64,000 bases of DNA, taken from contig NZ_CP041046.1 in the NCBI RefSeq assembly GCF_006385595.1, positions 3,534,001 through 3,598,000 on the forward strand. The letters run 5' to 3'. Of this stretch, positions 40,841 to 48,306 are shown in pieces; the stretch's first letter is position 1, and every line of letters starts with the position of its first letter. Position numbers and translations under genes: made by a program. This DNA comes from Luteibacter pinisoli (GTDB lineage Bacteria > Pseudomonadota > Gammaproteobacteria > Xanthomonadales > Rhodanobacteraceae). The notes under the pieces were generated by a model. The model was not told the DNA's origin and ran no database searches. It saw only the letters and a list, made by a program, of their open reading frames with translations.

Positions 40841-41107
40841 ATGAATGCAGCTATCGAAACACGCGTACTGGATATCGTTGCGGAACAAAGCGGACGCGAC
40901 CGCGCCACGGTAACCGTCGAAAGTACCCTGCAGGACCTGCAGGTCGATTCCCTCGAAGCGATCGAAATTGTTTTCGAAATCGAGGAAGCCTTTGGCGTGC
41001 AGCTCGCCGACGACGATGCCAAGCCGGGCACGGATTCCCTGCAGCATCTGGTCGACGCCGTGGAAGCGGCGCTCGCGCAGAACGCCAGCGCGGCACCGGC
41101 GGCCTGA
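40841..41107 (+). CDS. acyl carrier protein
   Basis: An 88-residue ACP. The phosphopantetheine attachment serine is in LQVDSLEAIEIVFEIEE at about residue 38 (the DSL motif). It is shorter in acidic residues than AcpP and sits away from the fab genes, so it is probably a dedicated carrier for the ketosynthase 18 bases downstream. An ATG with a GGAG site 8 bases upstream marks the start. A small perfect hairpin (GGCCCC-acatc-GGGGCC, 40798-40814) lies in its leader. Confidence 0.9.
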   Translation: MNAAIETRVLDIVAEQSGRDRATVTVESTLQDLQVDSLEAIEIVFEIEEAFGVQLADDDAKPGTDSLQHLVDAVEAALAQNASAAPAA

Positions 41108-41124
41108 TCGCACGAGGCACATAG

Positions 41125-43008
41125 TTGAACACCATGGCGCGCGCGCCTGACCAGGCGGTCGTCATCACCGGCATGGGCGTGATAAGTGCCGTCGGGCACG
41201 ATGCGCCATCGTTCTGGGACGCCGTGAAAGCCGGGCGCTCCGGCATCGCGCCGCTGCAGCATCCCCGCGCCGCCGACCTGCGCGTGCGCGTCGCGGCACA
41301 GGTACGCGACTTCGACGCTGCCCGGCATTTCGACGAACGCAGCATGGGCCTGCTGGATCGCGTCTCGCAGTTTGCCGTCGTCGCTGCGCGAGAGGCCGTG
41401 GCCGAATCGGGCTGGATACCTTCGTCCACGCCCGGGCCACGCATCGCCGTGATCATCGGCACCGGTACCGGCGGCGAAACAAGCCGCGATGAGGAATGCC
41501 GCCGGCTGTATGCCGAGAAGGCCGAGCGCGTCCATCCTTTCAGCATCGTGCGCAGCATGGCCAGTGCGCCGGCGAGCCACGTGGCGAGAGCGTTCGGCGC
41601 CACCGGCACCGTGTTTGCCGTGAGCAGCGCATGTGCCTCGACCAACCACGCCATCGCCCAAGCCGCGCTGCTGATCCGATCAGGCATGGCCGACATCGCC
41701 TTGGCTGGCGGTGCCGAAGCCTGCCTCAGCTATGGCGTGCTTCGCGCGTGGGAGGCCATGCGTGTACTGGCCGACGACACCTGCCGCCCCTTCTGCCGAC
41801 AGCGCCGGGGTCTCGTCCTGGGCGAAGGTGCAGGGATGTTCGTCCTTGAGTCGCGCGCCCATGCCCATGCTCGCGGGGCTACCGTGATCGCCGAGCTTGC
41901 CGGCGTCGGCATGACGTCGGATGCGGGTGACATCGTTGCGCCTTCTTCAGAAGGCGCGTCCGCCGCGCTGGCCGATGCGGGCATGGAACCGTCGGATATC
42001 GACCACATCAATGCGCACGGCACCGGCACCGCGGCGAACGACGTGACGGAAACCCGTGCCATCCGCGATGCCTTCGGCGCGCACGCCGACCGGATCGCCA
42101 TCACATCAACCAAGGCCGTTCACGGCCACGCACTCGGCGCAGCGGGCGCCCTCGAACTTGTCGCCACACTGGCGGCGATGCGCGATGGCATCGTCCCACC
42201 CACCGCCAACTTGCTGGATCACGACCCTGCGTGCGACCTCGACATCGTCACCGGCTCCGCGCGTTCGCTTGCCATCCATGCCGCTCTGTCAAACTCCCTC
42301 GCCTTCGGCGGGCTGAACGCGGTGCTTGCGCTGCGCGCCCATCGCAAATGTAGCCAGAATTGTTACGGTTGTAGCAAAATCGGCTACATGAGTGACATTC
42401 TCGATGCCCTGTTCGGTGGTCGGCGCCAGACTGCTTTAGCGTTCCTTTACCTCCGCCCCGAGCAAAGCGTGCACGTACGGGAGATTGCGCGCGAGACCGG
42501 CGCCCACGCGGGATCGTTACATCGCGAACTTGCAAAGCTTGCTGCATCCGGTCTTTTGAGCCGAATCGTGCACGGCAATCAGGTCAGATACCGCGCCAAC
42601 CCCGACTGCCCGGTATTCCCCGAGCTCGCATCGCTTTTCCGCAAGACCGCCGGTGTCCATACCACGTTGCGCAGCGCTCTCGAACCGCTAGCCGCTGATA
42701 TCCATGCCGCCTTTGTGTACGGATCATTCGCGCGTGGAACCGAGCACGCGCACAGCGACATCGACGTTTGCATCATCGGCGACGTTGGATTTCGCAGTGT
42801 CGTCGCCGCCCTTCATGACGTTCAGACGACGCTGACACGAGAAATCAATCCGTGCCTCTACGGTGTACGTGAGTTCCAGACGAAGCTGGCGGTCGGCGAT
42901 ACGTTCCTCCAGGAGGTCATCGCTCAACCGAAGCTCTTCGTGCTGGGAAGCGATGATGACCTTAGACAACCTCGTGTCCATCGGACGGCTGCAGCGAACA
43001 CCGATTGA
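41125..43008 (+). CDS. beta-ketoacyl-ACP synthase (FabF-like) fused in frame to an MNT nucleotidyltransferase antitoxin
   Basis: An unbroken 627-residue frame. Residues ~10-407 are a FabF-type ketosynthase with the full catalytic set: Cys170 (SSACAS), His298 (NAHGTGT) and His335 (STKAVHGHALGAAG, with Lys330). The expected end (GGLNAVLALRAHR, ~407) has no stop. About 14 spacer residues with three cysteines then lead into an HTH plus nucleotidyltransferase protein starting at Met422. The spacer DNA is AT-richer and has the operator-like repeats of the toxin-antitoxin module. I think the module inserted at the ketosynthase end and removed its stop. The TTG at 41125 has a GAGG site 7 bases upstream; ATG 41134 is the alternative. 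Whether the fusion protein exists is unknown. Confidence 0.72.
   Translation: MNTMARAPDQAVVITGMGVISAVGHDAPSFWDAVKAGRSGIAPLQHPRAADLRVRVAAQVRDFDAARHFDERSMGLLDRVSQFAVVAAREAVAESGWIPSSTPGPRIAVIIGTGTGGETSRDEECRRLYAEKAERVHPFSIVRSMASAPASHVARAFGATGTVFAVSSACASTNHAIAQAALLIRSGMADIALAGGAEACLSYGVLRAWEAMRVLADDTCRPFCRQRRGLVLGEGAGMFVLESRAHAHARGATVIAELAGVGMTSDAGDIVAPSSEGASAALADAGMEPSDIDHINAHGTGTAANDVTETRAIRDAFGAHADRIAITSTKAVHGHALGAAGALELVATLAAMRDGIVPPTANLLDHDPACDLDIVTGSARSLAIHAALSNSLAFGGLNAVLALRAHRKCSQNCYGCSKIGYMSDILDALFGGRRQTALAFLYLRPEQSVHVREIARETGAHAGSLHRELAKLAASGLLSRIVHGNQVRYRANPDCPVFPELASLFRKTAGVHTTLRSALEPLAADIHAAFVYGSFARGTEHAHSDIDVCIIGDVGFRSVVAALHDVQTTLTREINPCLYGVREFQTKLAVGDTFLQEVIAQPKLFVLGSDDDLRQPRVHRTAAANTD
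42349..42388 (+). promoter_or_regulatory. operator-like repeats over the MNT start codon
   Basis: TGTAGC at 42370-42375, seven bases, then GCTACA at 42383-42388 make a perfect 19-bp palindrome ending on the A of the MNT ATG. A third copy, TGTAGCC at 42349-42355, pairs with GGCTACA of the palindrome. Position and symmetry suggest self-repression by the HTH domain of the antitoxin. No ribosome site is seen, so the MNT message may be leaderless. Confidence 0.5.
42388..43008 (+). CDS. HTH-nucleotidyltransferase (MNT-type) antitoxin
   Basis: A 206-residue protein, as read from the internal ATG. The N-terminal part (about 1-70) is a winged helix-turn-helix (ALAFLYLRPEQSVHVREIARETG, GSLHRELAKLAASGLLSR). 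Then comes a minimal nucleotidyltransferase fold with the complete GSx10DxD motif: GS at 112-113 and DID at 124-126. MNT proteins of this kind neutralise HEPN toxins, in Shewanella by AMPylating them. The HTH suggests it also represses the operon. It is in frame with the ketosynthase upstream. Its 3' end overlaps the HEPN gene by 56 bases. Confidence 0.72.
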   Translation: MSDILDALFGGRRQTALAFLYLRPEQSVHVREIARETGAHAGSLHRELAKLAASGLLSRIVHGNQVRYRANPDCPVFPELASLFRKTAGVHTTLRSALEPLAADIHAAFVYGSFARGTEHAHSDIDVCIIGDVGFRSVVAALHDVQTTLTREINPCLYGVREFQTKLAVGDTFLQEVIAQPKLFVLGSDDDLRQPRVHRTAAANTD

Positions 43009-43387
43009 TCGTGAGTTCATCACGCGGCTCACCATGGCGGCGAGGCGTAGCTTGGCCGAAGTCGAGACCAGCGGCATCGGTCCCGACACCCGCTTCGACC
43101 TTGCCTATAAGTGCATCCATCGCATCGCCATGGCCAGCCTCGCTGCGAAGGGTTTCCGAACATCGCAGAATCAGCCGGGACACCATCAGACGGCAATCCA
43201 GTGCCTTGGTTGGTCGATGGGTGTGCCCAAGGAAACCCTGATCACCCTCGACGCACTCAGAAAGCAACGAAACCTGAGCGACTACTCCGGCGACCCCATC
43301 AGCGCTGAAGTCGCCTCAACCTGCATTGCGGAGACTGAGGCCCTCCTGGGCGTTGCCGGCCAACGGCTATCCGTGGATAACGTCTAG
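42953..43387 (+). CDS. HEPN-domain protein, probable toxin (SAV_6107-like)
   Basis: A 144-residue all-helical protein of HEPN type. The conserved segment FDLAYKCIHRIAMASLAAKGFR and the C-terminal RKQRNLSDYSG match the SAV_6107-like HEPN pattern; the usual Rx4-6H motif appears as R106-N-x3-Y111, so the catalytic histidine position carries tyrosine. HEPN toxins commonly cleave RNA; whether this variant does is uncertain. It pairs with the MNT gene, which it overlaps, and it has a lower GC content than its neighbours. The start at 42953 is the first of two adjacent ATGs; GGGAAG lies 7 bases upstream. Confidence 0.65.
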   Translation: MMTLDNLVSIGRLQRTPIDREFITRLTMAARRSLAEVETSGIGPDTRFDLAYKCIHRIAMASLAAKGFRTSQNQPGHHQTAIQCLGWSMGVPKETLITLDALRKQRNLSDYSGDPISAEVASTCIAETEALLGVAGQRLSVDNV

Positions 43388-44230
43388 TAAACGCAGGTTC
43401 AACGCGTGCTGCTGTTGCTGCCACGAGCGCAGGCGCAGCGGGTCGATGTCGGGCTGTTCGTCCATGGCGCTGAGGCGGCGCTTCCACCACGTTTTGTAGG
43501 TGTAGCGGGAGATGTCACCGGTGACGTCGCTGGCGATAATGCGGCCCCGGAGGCTGCGGATGATCGCTTCACCGCCCGCCTCGCTCAGGCTGCCCTGGTC
43601 CCAGTTGGTCATCGCCACGTCGGGCGCGTACGCATCCTTGTCAATGGACAGGTACGTAGGCAGGCCGGCGCGCGTCTGGCCGGCGACGAAGGCATCCACC
43701 ATCGCGCTTGCATCGGCAAACGATCGGAACGCATTGCCGAGGCCGAGCTTGCCGGCCCATCCCGTATCCACGCCATTCGACCAGTAAGTGAGCTTCCCGG
43801 CCTTCAGGGGCCCGAGGTAGTTCTCCCACGCATGGCCTTTGCCGATGTCCTGCGAGGTGATGCCAATCACGTGGACATGGCTCACCCGCGGAAGCATCGC
43901 CACGCGGCGCACCCATGAGCCGCAATGCACGCCGAAGGGGAAGCGCATGTTGTCCGGGTGATTGTCGAGCACCACCACCTGGAAGGCCTGGTGACCTGGC
44001 ACGCGGGTGACCAGCGGCCAGGTCAGGTGGTGGAAGTCACCACTGCCCATGAACACGGTGCCATGCACCTCGGGCAGCGAGGCATCGAGGATCGCCCCGA
44101 GCCGGCGCAGCCGTCCCTGCGAACAGCCGAAGCGCACACCCTCTTCGTACCCACGCAGGGGAAGGACGAGCCCTTCGGGCAGCTCGCCGACGGAGCCGTC
44201 GAGGTCAAGGACGATCGGTCGCGGTGTCAT
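43367..44230 (-). CDS. divergent arginase/ureohydrolase-like protein
   Basis: A 287-residue protein with the ureohydrolase plan, in degraded form. Where arginases have GGDHS, DAHxD and SxDxD, this has GSGDFHH (63-68, Asp65, His67/68), LDNHPDN (88-94, Asp89/His91/Asp93) and SIDKDAYAPD (195-204, Asp197/Asp199). These keep most metal ligands for a binuclear site. It could hydrolyse a guanidino or C-N substrate; the real one is unknown. Last gene of a four-gene operon, starting 26 bases inside the FemAB/GNAT-like gene. Its 3' end overlaps the HEPN gene by 21 bases. Confidence 0.65.
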   Translation of the reverse strand: MTPRPIVLDLDGSVGELPEGLVLPLRGYEEGVRFGCSQGRLRRLGAILDASLPEVHGTVFMGSGDFHHLTWPLVTRVPGHQAFQVVVLDNHPDNMRFPFGVHCGSWVRRVAMLPRVSHVHVIGITSQDIGKGHAWENYLGPLKAGKLTYWSNGVDTGWAGKLGLGNAFRSFADASAMVDAFVAGQTRAGLPTYLSIDKDAYAPDVAMTNWDQGSLSEAGGEAIIRSLRGRIIASDVTGDISRYTYKTWWKRRLSAMDEQPDIDPLRLRSWQQQQHALNLRLLDVIHG

Positions 44231-45266
44231 CGGTGGCCCACTGGCTATCGGATTCAAAATGATGGGAAAGCCGGGCCGCCACCGCACGCAGCACCGGATT
44301 ACGGATGTAGATGGCGTGCCGGGTCATGTGGAATCGGGCCCCGAGCTCAGCCTTCACGGCGGGATCCGTCCAGCCGGCCACGTAATGCGTCAGCTTGCGC
44401 GACATCGCGTATTCAAGATTGACGAACCAGCTGACGAAATACAGGTTCAGCTCGCGCGCCGCCGGATACGAAAACCCGACGTACTTGTCGAGAAGCTTCC
44501 CCCGATGCTCGTAGCACAGGTTCCAGCCAATGAGTTCGCCCTTGTGGCGATACGAGAAGACCACACCGCCCTGCCCGCGGAACGCGGATGCGAAGAACGC
44601 ACGGGACAGCTTGTCGAAGTGGACTTCGCTCTGCGCGTAGACGTTCTCGAAAAGCGCATAGTAGGCATCCACTACCGCGTCATCCGCGAACGCATCGCCC
44701 GTCACCTCGCAGGTGATGTCCATCGCCTCACGCGAACGCAGCTTGCGGCGGAGGTTCTTGCGGCGCGATGAGGATAAACGGGAGAGGTACTCGTCGACCG
44801 ACGCAAAGTCGATCGGCACATAGGCGAGCGCCTGTCCTTCGAGAATGAGGTAGCCACGATCACGGGCCGCATCGATGAACCGCGACGTCCAGCACCGCTC
44901 GCTCGCAGACGTGAGCGGGGAATCCACCGCCAGGTCCTTCACGATCAGCAGCGGATGCGTCCGGCCATAACGCTCGGCCCAGTCCGCCGCGAGGGTCACC
45001 GGATTCGTGGCGTGGAACAGGGCGTACTCGGAAACCGTGGTGCCGACGAAGCACGTCCGCACGGTGAGCAGGCGTTTGATGAGTCCCTGCAACGGCAGGC
45101 GCGACACGCCGTGGCGCGTCGCGTCATCCGCCGTGGTCAGCAGGTCGAAACTCGTGGAGAAAAGTGGAGCACCATCCACCGCACGGAACGGGGTGAACCC
45201 GTGGGGTGGATGGCGCTCGAAGTGCCCGAGCAGCGCATCCGGCTCGAGCTGGTTCACGAGTGCCAC
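44205..45266 (-). CDS. FemAB/GNAT-like acyl- or aminoacyl-transferase
   Basis: A protein of about 353 residues with a C-terminal GNAT/FemAB-type domain. The segment DEYLSRLSSSRRKNLRRKLR (about 170-190) and the WNLCYEHRGKLLDKYVGFSYP strand-loop are typical of the peptidoglycan-like acetyltransferase (COG3146/GNAT_6) group. It would transfer an acyl or amino-acyl group to an amine. No ATG is near the expected N-terminus; I propose GTG at 45266 (VALVNQLEP), 21 bases after the aminotransferase stop, but this start is uncertain. It lies between the class III aminotransferase and the ureohydrolase-like gene, so it may acylate the amine made by the first. Confidence 0.62.
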   Translation of the reverse strand: MALVNQLEPDALLGHFERHPPHGFTPFRAVDGAPLFSTSFDLLTTADDATRHGVSRLPLQGLIKRLLTVRTCFVGTTVSEYALFHATNPVTLAADWAERYGRTHPLLIVKDLAVDSPLTSASERCWTSRFIDAARDRGYLILEGQALAYVPIDFASVDEYLSRLSSSRRKNLRRKLRSREAMDITCEVTGDAFADDAVVDAYYALFENVYAQSEVHFDKLSRAFFASAFRGQGGVVFSYRHKGELIGWNLCYEHRGKLLDKYVGFSYPAARELNLYFVSWFVNLEYAMSRKLTHYVAGWTDPAVKAELGARFHMTRHAIYIRNPVLRAVAARLSHHFESDSQWATDDTATDRP

Positions 45267-45286
45267 CGGCAGACCAACCCGGAATG

Positions 45287-46690
45287 TCAGCCGCGCTTGG
45301 CCAGCGTTAGCAGCTGGTCGAGCAACGCGATGGCGAGGTCGATTTCGTCGTGGCTGATGTCGAGCGACGGCGCGAACGTAATCACGTTCTTGTACCAGCC
45401 GCCCACGTCCAGCACGAGCCCGATCTTCTTGCCCTCGTGAGTGAGACCGCCGGCCAGACCGATGTCGACCATGCGGTCGAGCAGCGCCTTGTTCGGCGTG
45501 AAGCCATCGTCCGTGCAGATTTCGGCGCGGAGGGCGAGGCCGAGGCCGTCGACATCGCCGATTTCCTTGTGGCGCTTCTGCAGGTCGCGCAGGCCGTCCA
45601 GGAAGTGCTTGCCTTTCTCCGCCACCTTGGTCTCGTAGTCCAGCTCGTAACCCATCTGGATGACTTCCAGGCCGAGCGCGGTGCCCAGCGGGTTGGAGTT
45701 GAACGTGGAGTGGGTGGAGCCCGGCGGGAAGATCGTCGGATTGATCAGCTCTTCGCGCGCCCAGATGCCCGACAGCGGGTTCAGGCCGTTGGTCAGCGCC
45801 TTGCCGAAGACAAGGACGTCCGGCGTGACGCCGAAGTGCTCGATCGACCACAGCTTGCCGGTGCGCCAGAAGCCCATCTGGATTTCGTCGACCACCATCA
45901 GGATGCCGTACTTGTCGAGCACCTTCTTCAGGTCGATGAAGAAGTTCTTCGGCGGGATGACGTAGCCGCCCGTGCCCTGGATCGGCTCGACGTAGAACGC
46001 GGCGTATTCGGCCTCGCCTACCTTCGGATCCCACACGCCGTTGTATTCGGTTTCGAACAGGCGCTCGAACTGGCGCACGCACGCGTCGGAATACTCTTCC
46101 GGGGTCATGCCCTTCGGGCGGCGGAACGGGTACGGGAACGGGATGAACTGCGCGCGCTCGCCGAAGTGGCCAAAGCGGCGACGGTAGCGGTAGCTCGAGG
46201 TGATGGACGAAGCACCGAGCGTACGGCCGTGGTAACCGCCTTCGAAGGCGAACATCAGGCTCTTGCCGCCGCGCGCGTTGCGCACGAGCTTGAGCGAATC
46301 TTCCACCGCCTGCGCGCCACCCACATTGAAATGGCAGCGGCCATCGATGCCGAACTTCTGCTTCGCATCCACCGCGATGGTCTTGGCGAGCTCGATCTTG
46401 CCCTGGTGCAGGTACTGGCTAGCCACCTGCGGCAGGAGGTCGATCTGCGACTTCAGGCGATCGTTGAGGCGCTTGTTGCCGTAACCGAAGTTCACGGCCG
46501 AGTACCACATCTGCAGGTCGAGGAACGGGATGTTCTCGCTGTCGTAGATGTAGCTGCCTTCCGCATGACGGAAGATCTTCGGCGGATCGACGTAGTGCAC
46601 GGTGTCGCCAAAGGAGCAGTACTTCGCTTCGTCGGCGAGCAGGTCCGCGTCGTCGATCACGATATCGGGGGTACGGGAAAGGATATTCAT
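45287..46690 (-). CDS. class III PLP aminotransferase
   Basis: A 467-residue fold-type I aminotransferase of class III (omega-amino acid, ornithine/GABA type). Visible are GGAQAVEDSLKL (phosphate pocket, ~124), the aromatic FEGGYHGRTLG, VVDEIQ with Asp268, and the Schiff-base Lys297 (VFGKALTNGLNP). It is longer than acetylornithine aminotransferase (about 400). The ATG at 46690 overlaps the HAD gene stop (ATGA). Substrate cannot be told, but family members act on terminal amines or alpha-keto acids. Second gene of the operon. Confidence 0.85.
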   Translation of the reverse strand: MNILSRTPDIVIDDADLLADEAKYCSFGDTVHYVDPPKIFRHAEGSYIYDSENIPFLDLQMWYSAVNFGYGNKRLNDRLKSQIDLLPQVASQYLHQGKIELAKTIAVDAKQKFGIDGRCHFNVGGAQAVEDSLKLVRNARGGKSLMFAFEGGYHGRTLGASSITSSYRYRRRFGHFGERAQFIPFPYPFRRPKGMTPEEYSDACVRQFERLFETEYNGVWDPKVGEAEYAAFYVEPIQGTGGYVIPPKNFFIDLKKVLDKYGILMVVDEIQMGFWRTGKLWSIEHFGVTPDVLVFGKALTNGLNPLSGIWAREELINPTIFPPGSTHSTFNSNPLGTALGLEVIQMGYELDYETKVAEKGKHFLDGLRDLQKRHKEIGDVDGLGLALRAEICTDDGFTPNKALLDRMVDIGLAGGLTHEGKKIGLVLDVGGWYKNVITFAPSLDISHDEIDLAIALLDQLLTLAKRG

Positions 46691-47403
46691 ACAGGCAGTT
46701 CCACAGTGTTCGGCACGGAGGTGGGCAGCACGGTTTTCGGCGGCAGGCGGCCGTCGAGAAGAGCGGGGAGCAGTTCCAGGGCTTCGTCGAAGCTGGCGAT
46801 GGGCGCGTACGGGATGCCCGCGGCGCGGCAATGTTCGATCAGGCGGTTCTTGGCGAAGACGAAGTCGACGCGATCGGCTGCGCAGAAATCCGATGCGCCG
46901 TCGCCGATCAGCAAGGTCTTGCCGCCGCGCTGGCGGGCGACCTCAACACGCGCGCATTTGCACGTGCCGCTGCGGCAGCCGTCGGCGCTGAACGGCGAGG
47001 TGAGGTTCCACGCACGCGGCGCGACCTGGCGAAGCTTGTTCGCCACGGTCGGCAGGCTGTCGATACCGTGGTTGGCGAGGATGGCGTGGATCGCATGATC
47101 CAGGCCGTCGCTCACGATCTCCAGCGGGATACCGCCATCGATGGTCGCCTGCACGAACGCGGCGAAACCATGGTCGATGTGCAGGCCACCGAGATGCGCG
47201 GTGAGTTCATCGTGGCTCATGTCGAGCAAGCCCACCTGCCCGGCCATGCAGACGGCGGAACCGATGCGACCTTCGCGCCAGTCACGCTCAAGCACTTCCC
47301 AACCCGGGCGGCCGTAGCGATCGAGCAGCGAATCGATGACGTCTTCCACGGCGATGGTGCCGTCGAAGTCGCAGAGGATGTTCCATTCGGGCGATGTAAG
47401 CAC
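46687..47403 (-). CDS. HAD-family phosphatase (MtnX/SerB-like)
   Basis: A 238-residue HAD-superfamily phosphatase. Motif I is LCDFDGT (Asp12 nucleophile, Asp14), motif II SDGLDHAI, and motif IV IGDGASDFCAAD. It resembles MtnX/phosphoserine phosphatase (subclass IB). A cysteine cluster (GCRSGTCKC, about 158-166) is unusual and might bind metal. I chose the GTG at 47403 (MLTSPEWNILCDFDGT); the TTG at 47448 is an alternative. First gene of the HAD - aminotransferase - GNAT - ureohydrolase operon. It likely dephosphorylates an intermediate of that pathway. Confidence 0.78.
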   Translation of the reverse strand: MLTSPEWNILCDFDGTIAVEDVIDSLLDRYGRPGWEVLERDWREGRIGSAVCMAGQVGLLDMSHDELTAHLGGLHIDHGFAAFVQATIDGGIPLEIVSDGLDHAIHAILANHGIDSLPTVANKLRQVAPRAWNLTSPFSADGCRSGTCKCARVEVARQRGGKTLLIGDGASDFCAADRVDFVFAKNRLIEHCRAAGIPYAPIASFDEALELLPALLDGRLPPKTVLPTSVPNTVELPV

Positions 47404-47534
47404 GAGCCAGGCAGCCGGTTTCCGAGATGCTGCGAAGGCTAGGGGCAAATCCTTTCGAGGCCCTTTCCCGTGCTGAAAGCGGATCGTAAGGACTTTGTGG
47501 CACCATCGGCCCTCCTTACAAAACCCTTTCCCGC

Positions 47535-48299
47535 ATGCGCCGTACGTGCCTCGCCCCGCTCATAGCGCTAGCTGCATGTGCTGCCGCGCACGCCGATGAC
47601 GACGCACCAACCTACGCCTTTGGCGCTGGCGTGCAACGCATGCCTGCATGGCAGGGTTCGAAAGACACCCGCAACCAGCCGGTGCCGTATATCGACATTG
47701 AGCTTCCGGGCGTGGGAGAACTTTCGACCACCGACGGCCTCACCATCGACCTCATCCATGGCGAGCACTGGCACGGTGGCCTCTACGGCAACTGGCTGTG
47801 GGGCCGCACGCACAACGAGCTGGGCCCCCAGCTCGGCGGCAAGGTGGCATCGCTGTCACCGCGCTGGCAGGGCGGCGGCTACCTGGAATACGCCTTCACC
47901 AAACGCCTCAGCGTCGGCACGCATGTGGCGCATGACACGAGCGGCGCCGGTGCCTATGCCGCACTGTATGGGGACTGGCAGCTGCCGGACGTCTGGTATA
48001 TCCAGCACTCGCTGGAACTCCAGGTGGAAGGCATGAATGGCGCCGGGATGCGGCGGTTCTATGGCGTGACGCCCACCGAAGCGCAGGCCATCGGGACCGC
48101 GCCCTACCAGCCGGGTGCCGGCTGGCACTCAGCCAGCCTCGAATACGACGCCTTCGTACCGACGTCAGTGCATACCGGCTTCGCCGTGGCGCTCAACTAT
48201 GGGCGTCTGTACGGCAATGCGTCGGACAGCCCGCTGGTGCGTGACTTCGGTTCGCGCCGCCAGGTCACCACCACCCTGGCCTTCGTCGTCCACTTCTGA
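47535..48299 (+). CDS. MipA/OmpV-family outer membrane protein
   Basis: A 254-residue outer-membrane beta-barrel with a signal peptide (cut after HADDD-like region, about residue 20). The mature part opens with YAFGAGVQRMPAWQGSKDTR and ends with the outer-membrane signature ...TTTLAFVVHF with terminal Phe. The MipA/OmpV family includes a scaffold for murein enzymes and antibiotic-linked porins. Here it is divergent from the operon at 43367-47403 and shares a 130-bp upstream region with it, but no functional link is shown. Confidence 0.83.
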   Translation: MRRTCLAPLIALAACAAAHADDDAPTYAFGAGVQRMPAWQGSKDTRNQPVPYIDIELPGVGELSTTDGLTIDLIHGEHWHGGLYGNWLWGRTHNELGPQLGGKVASLSPRWQGGGYLEYAFTKRLSVGTHVAHDTSGAGAYAALYGDWQLPDVWYIQHSLELQVEGMNGAGMRRFYGVTPTEAQAIGTAPYQPGAGWHSASLEYDAFVPTSVHTGFAVALNYGRLYGNASDSPLVRDFGSRRQVTTTLAFVVHF

Positions 48300-48306
48300 C
48301 CCCGGC

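Noticed and set aside
39664..41661. Long minus-strand frame across the YeiH, ACP and ketosynthase genes
   Set aside because: Spans three real plus-strand genes and their gaps, with no conserved motif.
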